Source of the DNA: Sodiomyces alkalinus F11
Lineage: Eukaryota > Ascomycota > Sordariomycetes > Glomerellales > Plectosphaerellaceae
Length of the DNA: 64,000 nucleotides
Assembly: GCF_003711515.1 (NCBI RefSeq)
Contig: NW_021167079.1
Coordinates: 609,471-673,470, forward strand
Reading direction: 5' to 3'
This document shows positions 11,018-20,539 of the stretch, piece by piece. Both the position numbers and the translations under genes were made by a program. The notes below the pieces were generated by a model. That model saw only the letters and a program-made list of their open reading frames with translations, had not been told where the DNA came from and searched no databases. How positions within the stretch are numbered: the first letter of the stretch is position 1; each line of letters begins with the position of its first letter.

Positions 11018-13617
11018 CTAACCCTTGGACTTCTTCATTCCAAAGAGGTTCCGTTTCTTCTTCTCGAGCTTGTGTGGCCCAGGGGCCGGAGACGGGGCTG
11101 GAGATTGCGACGACGCGCCACTGTTGGCCACGATGCCCGGCTGCTGCTGCTGCTGTGGTGGTGGTGGTGGGCGCGCGTCTCCGAGCGACAAACTGCCCAT
11201 CTGCCCCGTCGGCGGGGCGGCCACGGGGCGGGGTGGGAGGCCGCCACCACTGCTACCGCCCGGGACGATGCGCGGTCTCTGGCCGGAGGGGGCGGCCATG
11301 GGAGGCGGAGCGGGACGTTCATGCACCCAGTCGGGCGCACGGGGCTTGGGGCGATGCGCGGGGAGATCCAGACGGCGCGGGTCGCGGGCCAGGTCGCGCA
11401 GTTGGCGGACGAATAACGGCGGGGGGACCATGTGGGAGGTGGTGAGGAAGACGTCCTTATCGCGGGCGGCGCCGACGTCGTAGCAGGCGCGGCTCTCGCC
11501 GAAGGTGGCGCCGCCGGCCATGAAGATGACGAAGCGCTGGCGGTTCGTGTCCACGGGCCGCCGGCCGGCGGCGGCCCAGTTGGGGCGGCCCGCGCGCAGG
11601 GAACCCTGCTGGGCGGCTTGGTAGTCTTCGTTGGGGTCGATCGGCGGCTTGACGTAAGGGAAGGTGGTCTGGTCGAGGGTGCCGCTGGCGAGGTCTTCGA
11701 CGAGGGATTGGACGGCGGGTTCGAACCGGGAGAGGGCGTACTCTTCGTTGACCTGCGCTGGTTTCGGGTTCTTGGGGAAGACGGAGGGTTGGGGTTGTCG
11801 GGGTTCTTTGAGCGCGTGATGTACCCGACCACCCAGGAGTTCGAGACTGCGTATTACTTCGGTATCCTCCTGCGGCAGCTGAGCGTGTGCCAGGAGCCGT
11901 TTGACGTCCTCCGCAACGACGCCACCGCGGTAGAGGATATACAGGACGATGAGCCGCAACCTGTCCCCGGGGCTGATGGCCTCGTCGTCCAGCAGTTTGA
12001 CAACCTCCTCCAAGATGTTCCTCGGTCTCCTGTTCTCCTCGTCCAGTCCCGTAGCCAAGCTCTGTTCTGCCAAGGCCACGTCCGACAGCTTATGGCGCTC
12101 GAAGAGATTCATCGCATCCTGCGCCATGCTCATATGCAGGGAATAGGCTGCCTTCATCTCGCCAAACTCCTTCAGCCCGCCCATCATCTCTCTCAGGCTA
12201 TTCACGCTGTTTTGGCCGCCTTGCTGGTCGACGAAATGAGGATGGGCCTCAAGGAATTTTCGGAAATCGGTCATGAGCTTCTCGATAGTGTCCTTCATAT
12301 GTCGGTGTCTGTTTTCCACCCACACCTTGTCCTTGTCGGTTAGTTCATAGTCCACCTCTTCTTCTGCAGGACCGCCCTTGTCGATAACGGTACGATACAT
12401 GATCTTTTCGCCCTCCCGGATGGGGAGAAGATCATGCGCCATGGCCTGGTAGGTAAACTCGTGGACGAAGGGCGCCGTCAGGTCCATAGACCTGTCTGTG
12501 ATGACGAGTGTGCCCTGGGGACGGGAGGTTTGCGGGGGGAAGTCCTTGTTCCACTGCGCGTAGGTATCGAGTTCCTCCTGAACGAATCGTGCCAGATGCG
12601 AGCACATGACGGCGGCCTCGTGGATGGGGTTTTTCGGTCGGTAGTAGCGCACCTTGGGATACTCGCCGAGGGTGACACAGACGGCAGTAATCTGTTCTCC
12701 GTGGTGAGCAACTGCAATGACGAGTTGAGAAGCTAGTGGGGGAGGGCGGGACGGTGCGCGATCAAACCCTTTGAGCCAATGTCTGCATATGATCTCGAAT
12801 CAGGTCATTGCAGCCGGGGTGATAGAGTATCGGAAAGCTCCAGGGATCCCGGAAGGTAACGAGGTGCGATTCACGAGGGAAGAAGTCAACGGCCAGAGTG
12901 TCGAAGCTAGCGATGGTGTTCTGGGCCGCAGGCGACTGGTATATGCGGTGGCGCAATTTCGGGTCCAGTATGGAGACCCAGACGAGAAAGGCTTTCCTGT
13001 AGCGGCGGCGATCGAAGTCGGACATCAAACAATCGATGATGTGCGGTTGTGGGGACAGGAAGTAAATGGCGTCCATGCCAGGGTTCATGTCCCTCCTCTT
13101 CTCGATGAACTCGATATCTACCGACACAAGCGTCAGGGCGGTGACATATGATCGCGACGAACTAGGTGGTCGAAGACGGCTCGAGAGACGGCCAAGACGG
13201 AGGGCGGAGGGGGTTGTCAAAGGTGGCACGAGGGACAGAAGATGCCCCGGGTCACATACTGGCCACATTCAGGTTGAGGATGTCATCTTCGCTGGCGACA
13301 TTGTCTATAATCTTCTTGGAGGTCTCGTCGACAACCAAGACTTTCCACTGTAGAAGACGGGATTTCCGGTCAGCGGTCAGCGGTCAGCGGTCAATGTTGG
13401 GGCAGCCATTCTAGCTCTGTAGCTCGAGCATAGAGGAGAGGCACAAGGGGTCGGGGTGCGTGTCGGGGTGGGCAGGATCTCACGTCGCCTTGGGTGATAT
13501 TCTTGATGGTGTTGACAATGACTATGCTCATCAGTGGTCAGTCGAGCTCCTGGATTCCTCCGAAGTGTAACCTCGTCCCTCACCGTCATGTTGTTCCTGG
13601 ATGACAGAGACGCCCAT
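11018..13617 (-). CDS. sec1: Sec1/Munc18-family SNARE regulator
   Basis: This is a Sec1-type protein that binds syntaxin-SNARE complexes in exocytosis at the plasma membrane. Five exons are proposed: 13617-13584, 13521-13484, 13347-13260, 13117-12768 and 12691-11018, about 727 residues. It begins MGVSVIQEQHDVIVNTIKNI, then WKVLVVDETSKKII, as in family members. Later blocks are MNPGMDAIYFLSPQPHI, the ITDRSMDLTAPFVHEFTYQ segment typical of domain 3, and a Sec1 core to about residue 570. The last 150 residues are Pro-rich and low complexity. Introns 1-3 have good signals, and the third exon joins in phase to give NVANIEFIEKRR. Intron 4 is less certain: its donor reads GTTTGA, although the phase and the following ITAVCVTLGEYPKVRYYRP fit well. 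Confidence 0.92.
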
Positions 13618-14307
13618 GATGGCAAGAGGGCCGCCTCATGTGCAACGAGCCTAGGAGGACGAGGCTGTCGGGAAATGGTGGGTATCCGTCCGTCTCGGAG
13701 AACTGAATAGCAAGCTGGACGAAGAGGGGGCGAGGAGATGACGATTCGGAGGATCAAAGAGCAAGGCAATTAGGTAGGTGGTCAGGAGGAAGCAAGAAAC
13801 GGTTCTTTATGGGGTAAGGTGAGGTAGGTGATATAGCATTACCGGTACGTATTGGCGGGGTTTCAAGATGCGGCAATCAACGGTGGGTGTGGAACGAAGT
13901 GCGAAGTATCAAGTATCATCCACAAGGTACCTTACCTAAGGTACCGAGCTATGATAGTTAAGGTACCTAGAGTGGGAGGCAATAAGTATTTGAACACTCC
14001 TATAAGTACCTATTTTTGAGACTAGATACCTAGTAAGCCTATATGCCCTCAGCCTGACATTTTGTGGGTCGATGGTACATAGGCGTGTTCCAATACTTTG
14101 TGCCAGGGGCTGTACGGAATAAGGTAGGTAATTACTCAGTAATTACCTACGAAGTTCACGGCTCGGAGGTGTAACTCTGGTACCTTAGAAACGGGTAAAA
14201 AGTGCCTGCCGTTGCACCATCCCCAGGCACGGTACCGCAGGGCATTGACATCGTCGACATCACGAGATCTGTCCCCTATTTAAGATGTCCCAAGTGACAG
14301 GCATACC
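13618..14307. promoter_or_regulatory. Sec1 promoter region and intergenic palindromes
   Basis: Upstream of sec1 there is no gene. Several perfect or near-perfect palindromes of the TACCTTAGGTA type occur. One spans 13927-13946, with arms GGTACCTTA/TAAGGTACC. Another spans 14124-14150, with 13-bp arms around a single C. Confidence 0.55.
14277..14284 (+). promoter_or_regulatory. TATA-like box upstream of 5S copy 1
   Basis: TATTTAAG starts 31 bases before the 5S gene. Neurospora 5S genes need a TATA element near -29, so the position fits. Confidence 0.6.
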
Positions 14308-14426
14308 ACATACGACCATACCCATTGGAAAACTCGGGATCCCGTCCGCTCTCCCCTAGATAAGCCAATGAGGGCCGGATTAGTAGTTGGGTGGGTGACC
14401 ACCAGCGAATACCCGGTGTTGTATGT
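14308..14426 (+). rRNA. 5S ribosomal RNA, copy 1
   Basis: A complete 5S rRNA sequence by recognition: start ACATACGACCATACCCATTG, the internal promoter region GATAAGCCAATGAGGGCCGG, and end ACCCGGTGTTGTATGT. Both ends pair (ACATACGACC with GTTGTATGT). It is followed by a T-run terminator for RNA polymerase III. It differs from copy 2 at four bases that form two pairs, so folding is kept. Dispersed 5S genes are usual in filamentous ascomycetes. Confidence 0.95.
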
Positions 14427-14467
14427 CTTTTTTGTTGAATTATATACTATATTCTACTTTTTCGGGG

Positions 14468-14475
14468 TATATAAG
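14468..14475 (+). promoter_or_regulatory. TATA-like box upstream of 5S copy 2
   Basis: TATATAAG starts 30 bases before the second 5S gene, the same spacing as for the first copy although the surrounding spacer differs. Confidence 0.65.
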
Positions 14476-14497
14476 ACAGTTATTGTAGAGTCCTGGT

Positions 14498-14616
14498 ACA
14501 TACGACCATACCCACTGGAAAACTCGGGATCCCGTCCGCTCTCCCCTAGATAAGCCAGTGAGGGCCGGATTAGTAGTTGGGTCGGTGACGACCAGCGAAT
14601 ACCCGGTGTTGTATGT
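14498..14616 (+). rRNA. 5S ribosomal RNA, copy 2
   Basis: A second complete 5S gene lies 190 bases downstream of the first in the same orientation, followed by a long T/C-rich terminator. At positions 18 and 61 it has C and G where copy 1 has T and A. At positions 86 and 93 it has C and G where copy 1 has G and C. All four changes keep base pairs, so neither copy looks like a pseudogene. Confidence 0.95.
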
Positions 14617-14917
14617 TTTTCTTTTCTTTTTTTGTCCTTTTCATTTTTCATTTTTGATTCGCTGTCTTAGGTGTCTCTCTATGGCAAGTTGGTTCGAGAT
14701 TTTCGAGAGGAAGGTCTCGCGGACTTTCGGTTTTGGTCGTTGTTTTTCCCCCTCTCCCTGCGTATTACTAGTAGCACCAGACTTAAATTTGTTTGTATTT
14801 TGAGAAAGAAGCCGTGAATGAGGGAATTCTTCACCGTCCCACCGAAAGTATCACCGAGGGCAAACGATGGGATGGTCCATAACCAGCCTTAAGCCTCTGT
14901 CTACCCGAGCGAAACTG
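14617..14917. other. Intergenic, no gene seen
   Basis: A T-rich 5S terminator region followed by ordinary intergenic DNA up to the 3' end of the G-patch gene. No feature recognised. Confidence 0.5.
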
Positions 14918-15622
14918 TCATGAACCTGATCCGAGATACTTAGCCACATCATAATTACCGTAAAACATCTCTCTCAGCTTCTCCCCCTTTTGCCTATCGG
15001 CCTCGGCCACTTGCCTGCTCTTCTTCGCATCCAACCGCTCGGGCTGCTTCTTTTTCTCGATCCTACCCCTCAAGTCTTTGGGCACCTTCAGCCCCAGCCC
15101 TAGAGTGTCGTCCTTGGGCTTTGGTTTGAGCGGGAACTGGATACCCTGTCCGGATGGCCCCAGTCCCCTCCGCGCGTCCGGATCCCAGCCGTACGACGAG
15201 AGATAGTTGAGGCCCATCCGCGATCTGTCCAGCGCTGACGGAGGGTGAGAATGCTCAAGGCAGACTTGATGCGCGATGGACGCTTCGTGTCTTTGCCTGG
15301 CATTAATACCCAAGTCCCGTTCCTTGCCCGCCGTGCTCTCCTTCTCGAGGGGTAACTTGCAGACTGTGCATACAGGCGTCTCAGACGGCCCCTTTTGCTG
15401 GGCCCCTTCCCTCGACTCTCCATTCTTGTCTTCTGGGAGGACCAGACTCAAGTACATATCCGCTACCGAGGCTCCCGACGAGGCCGGCCTCGTGTCTGGC
15501 AAGGTTTTCAGGTCGTGGTCTGATGCTCTGACAAATTCGACCTTTTTCCGTCTAATGCCTGCCCCGAAAGGCCGTTTATGCTGAAGGGGAACATCGTAAT
15601 CCTCGCCGTACTCGTCAGCCAT
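14918..15622 (-). CDS. G-patch domain protein (GPANK1-like)
   Basis: A single exon of 234 residues. A short conserved N-terminus (GIRRKKVEFV) is followed by a CTVCKLPL...H...H stretch that looks like a single zinc-binding motif, with Cys near residue 93-96. Next is a G-patch: MGLNYLSSYGWDPDARRGLG, then GIQFPLKPKPKDD. The C-terminus is Lys/Arg-rich. G-patch domains bind and stimulate DEAH-box RNA helicases or bind RNA, so a nuclear RNA-processing role is likely. The layout fits the small G-patch family that includes GPANK1. No specific helicase partner can be named from the sequence. It is transcribed away from the next gene, leaving about 580 bp of shared upstream DNA. Confidence 0.8.
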   Translation of the reverse strand: MADEYGEDYDVPLQHKRPFGAGIRRKKVEFVRASDHDLKTLPDTRPASSGASVADMYLSLVLPEDKNGESREGAQQKGPSETPVCTVCKLPLEKESTAGKERDLGINARQRHEASIAHQVCLEHSHPPSALDRSRMGLNYLSSYGWDPDARRGLGPSGQGIQFPLKPKPKDDTLGLGLKVPKDLRGRIEKKKQPERLDAKKSRQVAEADRQKGEKLREMFYGNYDVAKYLGSGS

Positions 15623-16200
15623 CTACTATGTGCGAAGTACGTTGCAGCGTGGCCGTGGCTGGAACGAGAAACGACCCGTTTGTGTCTTTGTTTTATGTGA
15701 AGTCCGATTCCATGAATGAGAAATTCCTTGTTCGATAGTGTAGGGCGAATATGTTCGAGTATTGCTCATACAGGTGAGGTGGATGAGAATTGACCTGATA
15801 TGTGAAGGCGATCTTCATGTGGCGACCTGGAGTTTGAATGGTTGCTCCAAGTACCACCTGATATTACGTGTACCTAGGGCGAGGATGGGTTAGATACGTA
15901 CCTTTAATACGCCAAGGCGCCAAGGCAATCGTTGTGGGGGTTTAGGCTTGCAAGCTCCATGCCAGTTACGTACCTAGTACCTCAAGCACCTGCTTCGTAA
16001 TTGCTGCTTCGTAGCTGCTCCATCGAAACATTTCAAACTCCCCCTGAGAAGCTCAACCTTCATTCGTCAACCACAGAAAGACGCAATTATCGCCCTGCCC
16101 CCGGGGTAGGCATCTTTTCATCCGTCTTACCAGCGTCAGGATGATAAGTTCTTGTCGACCATAACTCAGCCTTGTTCGCGTCCCCTTGCTGCTTCTCGCC
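15623..16200. promoter_or_regulatory. Divergent promoter between G-patch and SDR genes
   Basis: Shared upstream region. An upstream open frame (ATG at 16141, seven codons) lies in the probable leader of the SDR gene and could lower its translation. A TACGTACC/GTACC-rich motif is present near 15970. Confidence 0.45.
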
Positions 16201-17460
16201 ATGCCCCTCGAAATCGCCTTCCATGTCCTCGAGAACGGCCCGCCTCAATGGGTCCGTGACAACGTCGGACTTCTCATAAAAACGTTGACGACTCTCGCCG
16301 TCCTCACACTCGCCAAAATATGGTTCAACGGCGCCTCGAGTCTGGCGGAACGTGACATGTACGGGAGGGTGGTCATGGTGACGGGCGGCACGTCGGGAAT
16401 AGGTTCAAGAGTGGCCTTCGAGCTGGCCCGGCGCGGCGCCCAGCTTGTCCTCCTCACCCAGGCGCCCGTATCGGATCCGTTCCTAGTCGACCACATCAAC
16501 GACCTGCGCGAACGCACCAAGAACAACCTCATCTACGCCGAGCAAGTCAACCTCACGTCGCTGCACAGCATCCGGCAGTTCGCGACCAAGTGGATCGACA
16601 ACTCCCCGCCCCGCCGCCTGGACATGATCATCCTGGCCGCCGCCACCTTTACAACGCCCGGGCAACCGCAGGCCAAGACGGAGGACGGAGTCGAGGAGAC
16701 ATGGATGGTCAACTACCTGGCCAATTTCCACTTGCTCGCCATACTCAGCCCGGCTCTCCGCGCCCAGCCTTTCGACCGGGACGTCCGCGTCATCTTCACC
16801 ACCTGTTCCTCCTACATCGGCGCGGGGCCCTTGTCCCAACCCCTGGAGGCCGAGAACTGGTCGCCCGGGGCGGCGTACAAGAGGAGCAAGTTGGCGCTCA
16901 TGACCTTCGGCGTGGCGTTCCAGAAACACCTAGACGCCTACAAGCGGCCGGACGGGCTGCCCATGAATGCCCGCGTCGTCTTCGTCGATCCGGGCTACGC
17001 GCGCTCACCCGGGATGCGCCGCTGGCTGACGCGCGGCTCGCTCTGGGGCCTTCTCCTCTACCTCGTCGCCTACCCGCTGCCCTGGCTTTTTCTCAAGAGC
17101 CCCCTTAAGGGCGCGCAGTCCATCTTGTACGCGGCCATGGACCAGGACCTGGGTAGGGGTGCCGGCGGGAGGATGATCAAGGAGTGCAGGGAGGTAGACT
17201 TTGCGCGGAAAGACGTGCACGACGAGGAGCTGGCCAAGAAGCTCTGGGAAGAGAGCGATGCGCTTATCGAGAAGGTCGAGAAGGAGCAGGCTCTGAAACG
17301 GGCTGAGAAGAAAGAGCGGGAGGAAGAGAAGGCCAAGGAGGCGGCAGAGGCAGAGAAGACCAAGGAGTTTGAAGGTCTGGTTGACGCAATCAAGAAGGGC
17401 AAGGAGACTCAAAAGTCAAAGGGGAAGAAGAAAGCCAGGAAGGCCGATACCTCAGGGTAG
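16201..17460 (+). CDS. Membrane-anchored short-chain dehydrogenase/reductase
   Basis: A 419-residue SDR with no intron; the start is the first ATG of the frame. A hydrophobic segment at about residues 22-42 probably anchors it in a membrane. The NAD(P) loop TGGTSGIG is at 61-68, the structural Asn in NYLANF at 171, a catalytic Ser around 203-204 and the active-site YKRSK at 226-230. Residues about 275-300 are again hydrophobic. The last 90 residues form a long charged Glu/Lys-rich helix, likely a coiled coil, ending in Lys-rich sequence. The fold, membrane anchor and charged tail suggest an ER or lipid-droplet oxidoreductase of the Env9/retinol-dehydrogenase-like group. The substrate cannot be deduced. 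Confidence 0.85.
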   Translation: MPLEIAFHVLENGPPQWVRDNVGLLIKTLTTLAVLTLAKIWFNGASSLAERDMYGRVVMVTGGTSGIGSRVAFELARRGAQLVLLTQAPVSDPFLVDHINDLRERTKNNLIYAEQVNLTSLHSIRQFATKWIDNSPPRRLDMIILAAATFTTPGQPQAKTEDGVEETWMVNYLANFHLLAILSPALRAQPFDRDVRVIFTTCSSYIGAGPLSQPLEAENWSPGAAYKRSKLALMTFGVAFQKHLDAYKRPDGLPMNARVVFVDPGYARSPGMRRWLTRGSLWGLLLYLVAYPLPWLFLKSPLKGAQSILYAAMDQDLGRGAGGRMIKECREVDFARKDVHDEELAKKLWEESDALIEKVEKEQALKRAEKKEREEEKAKEAAEAEKTKEFEGLVDAIKKGKETQKSKGKKKARKADTSG

Positions 17461-19021
17461 TCATGGGCAGGGAACAAAACGGCTTTGCTTGTCTGGTCCG
17501 TTAGTCAAAAATATGTATAGAATCATATGCGGACGTGTATTACTTTGCCCTAATGTACCTTAGGTATATTGTGGTGTTTCCTTGCTCAATGGATAAGGTA
17601 GGAGGTGCAAGTTATCCGCCCCGACTGAGTACCGAGTACCTACCGTAGGTCAGAATGACAGAAAGTACCGGCGGAGTACGTACCCGGCTAGGCCCGGAAG
17701 CACATGACGACACCCTGCCGAATCCACGGCGTACTACAACTTGGGGGAGCATAACTTAGGTATCCGTCTACTACTAATTAACGAAGTGCATCACAACTCC
17801 ATACCAGGATATTTTATCTCTACTCTGCCGGACTTTACCTACAATACCAGCATCTACTTATGCATGATCAACCCTGCCTTCCATCACCTCATCAAAGCTA
17901 CCTAGTCACGATGCCAATGGAAACACCACACTCACCCCCAGTTGCGACCTTCTCCGTCCCCCAGCCCCATCTCCAGACCGCCTGGGACCAGCATGTTCAC
18001 AACGCATCAACACGACATCCCGTCTTCTTCACGGAGAGGTTAAGAAGACCGCATGTCGAAATGGGCACCGCACCAGGGTTTAACCCTGTGGCTCACGGAT
18101 ACGTATATCGCGACTCGGGTCGTGTCGGGAACGATGCTGGTCCCAAGCTATAGTTCCGGCACATCTGTCGCTCGATGGCAAAGAAAGGTCGTCTTTGAGG
18201 CCGCGGGAGTGAGAGAACGGGCAATGGTGAGCGCGTGCTCGTAGCATGCCATGTCTCAATGCTGCTAATGATTTCGCCTAGGGAACAATATTCCTCCCTG
18301 GTTTGGGTCTGGACTGTTTAAGCAAATTCGTCGCTGGACTTCTGCGCATATATACGTACGTCTGTTATTCATGTTACCAGGCTGAAGTGTCCCGTTTCTC
18401 ATCTACCTACTCTACTCACATTCCTGCAGTCTTCTTCTAGGACTGGATGACGCATTGGTGAGGTTGGGGTTTCAAAGTCTCTCGCAAATTCTTAGACGAG
18501 TGTTTGTATCACCACATCATTTATTGGGTCGTATGTTTGTGATAACCTTGAATGATGATATTTAGTACTTGGACTCGGGTGTTAGGCCATCCAGTGGATT
18601 TCGGCAGCACGAGCTGTGTCTACTTCATCGCTGGTGGGGTGAAATCTTGGAATTGAAATTGGGCACTGGAATACCGAACAACACCCTGTCAGGACTATCT
18701 ACCAGGAGGCCAGGTAGATAGATAAGCGACCAGGGAATTCGAGAATCGAACCCTCACCATTATGGATATCAGCTTGGAAGATACAGTTGCTATTGTGTCC
18801 CGTATGCCCGTTCGCCAGCAAGTCTCCACCAGAGTGCCCCAAATCAAAATGTCGGCGCATAGTAGTGACTGAATAAATACGAAGATAAAAGAACAAACCC
18901 GAACTGGAAATGTTGGAACACACCTTCCGGCATCGTAACAAAACATGCCCCAAGACCTTCGGGGCCCTGGCCAAAAGAGAGGAGGGGGACAAAACGGAGA
19001 AGAAGCCCCTGCTCAGCCGGC
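17461..19021. other. Long intergenic stretch, no convincing gene
   Basis: About 1.56 kb. Short open frames at 17860-18153 and 18053-18244 show no family resemblance and no splice-linked partners. A TACCTTAGGTAT motif lies near 17563. The right part is probably the 3' UTR of the R-SNARE gene. Confidence 0.45.
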
Positions 19022-19813
19022 TCAACCTCTGATCGCAATAACCATAACAGCAACGATAAGAATAACAATGACGGCCAGCAATGCCATAAGCTTAACATTC
19101 TTCCACCACATCTTGCGCTTGAGACCCCGGCTCCGAACGCGGAACTCGCGGGCACTACCCCCGAGACGGTCGGTCTTGTCAACAAGCAGGTCAATGCGCT
19201 CGCCACGCTCCAAGAGCCCCTCAATATTGCGGGTCATGATCCCCCTGACATCGTCAATCTCGCGTTGCACATTGCCGATGGCGTCGTCGCGCCCGCCGGA
19301 CGTGGTGCCGTATTCGACCATGAGGCGCCGCAGCTCGCCGTTGAAGCTGGCGGCCCCGTAGTTGGGGAGGTCGGCAAAGTACGTGTCGGAGGGGGGCAGT
19401 AGCTCGAGGAAGCGGCGGCGGATCTCGAAGAGGAAGCCGAACGAGATGCGGCGGCCCAGGCTGGCGTCCGCGATGACGAGGAAGGTCAGCCCCCCGGCGC
19501 CCGAGGCAGGGTGGTCTGGGTGGTCGGAGGGGGACTCGGCGATGTAGTGGATGTGGTGGGTGCCGTGGGTGTAGGTGAGCTTTTGGCTCGTGGAGTGCTC
19601 GATCTTCGGGAGGATGAGGGAGGCGAGGGACGAGGTTTGCGACGAGGCGGATGTGGTGCATTCGCTGAGGATGGTGTTGTTGTGGGCGATGCATGAGCTA
19701 AACGATTCTGTTAGCCAAAGGTATATACGCAGTACATGGCAATATATAGCAATATATGTTGGTGTTCGCCCATACTATAGGAGCGGCGTAGCCGGGGTCG
19801 ATGAGGAAGCCAT
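19022..19813 (-). CDS. Longin-domain R-SNARE (VAMP7/synaptobrevin-like)
   Basis: Two exons, 19813-19776 and 19697-19022, give about 237 residues. The intron has donor GTATGG, branch GCTAAC and acceptor TTTAG. Joining gives LLYSCIAHNNTILSECTT, a typical longin-domain start. The longin core continues with HYIAES, FLVIADASLGRRISFGFLFEI and a long loop. The SNARE motif runs from about residue 150 (NVQREIDDVRGIMTRNIEGL...ERGERIDLLVDKTDRL), with Arg in the zero layer. It is followed by a basic linker, a C-terminal membrane span (LMALLAVIVILIVAVMVIAI) and a two-residue tail. The family mediates fusion on the endosome-vacuole or exocytic route. The 3' exon is a single reading frame through the stop. 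Confidence 0.92.
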
Positions 19814-20539
19814 GGCGACAATGTGACTTGGACTGCTTCCGTCCACGCCAATTATGACCGGAGGGCGGAAAGAGACGGATAAACTAGGTGTCTAGGTCAA
19901 GAGCAACAAGTCGGTAGGGTATAGAGATGCAAGAAAAGCTTCGGTGTTATGGTAGAATTAACGAGAGTCTGGCTGAGAGTTGGACCCTGGAGTGTACGAA
20001 GTAATTCACGAGTTGGTATAGTCTTCGTCCAGGTTGCAGAGCTTCCCGAGAATGACGACTGCGACTACCTTATCCAGATCATGTACCCTGCACAGTGTAA
20101 AGCAAGTTTGCCCCACCTCCCATACTTCATTTAAAGAATCACTCGATTGTAACTTAATAGATTATGCATAAATACATGTACACGTCAGTTACACAGCGAG
20201 AATGATGGACGCCGTATCCGTTCCACGGACCTCGCGACTGATTCTTGTCTTTGGATGACAGCTACTACTACTCATAATATTCGGAGTTGAGATGAGTGTG
20301 AGTGTTCCCCTTACTTATGTTTATGATAAGAGAACTGCGAGATCCCGCTGTAAAACTATGGTACATTCAGGGCCATTCAAACCCTGTCGTTGGTTGTCCA
20401 ACCAGTTCCATTCCTACGCCCTCTATACGGCTTTCGTTCGAACACATCTGCGGTAACATATTATACAGTACTATACATGAATAAATGAAGTCTATGGACC
20501 GGCGAATAGACTCCTAAACCTCCCGCCCGCTTTCCGGAA
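19814..20539. other. Intergenic, no gene seen
   Basis: This contains the R-SNARE promoter and the SUV3 3' UTR. No reading frame or RNA gene was recognised. Confidence 0.5.

Noticed and set aside
14498..14616. Second 5S copy as a pseudogene
   Set aside because: All its differences from the first copy preserve base pairing, and it has its own TATA-like box and terminator.
17860..18153. Possible small gene in the SDR-R-SNARE gap
   Set aside because: No known motif, no splice-linked neighbour and ordinary intergenic composition.
18731..18780. T-loop-like GGTTCGATTC on the minus strand
   Set aside because: No acceptor, D or anticodon stems fit around it, so no tRNA.
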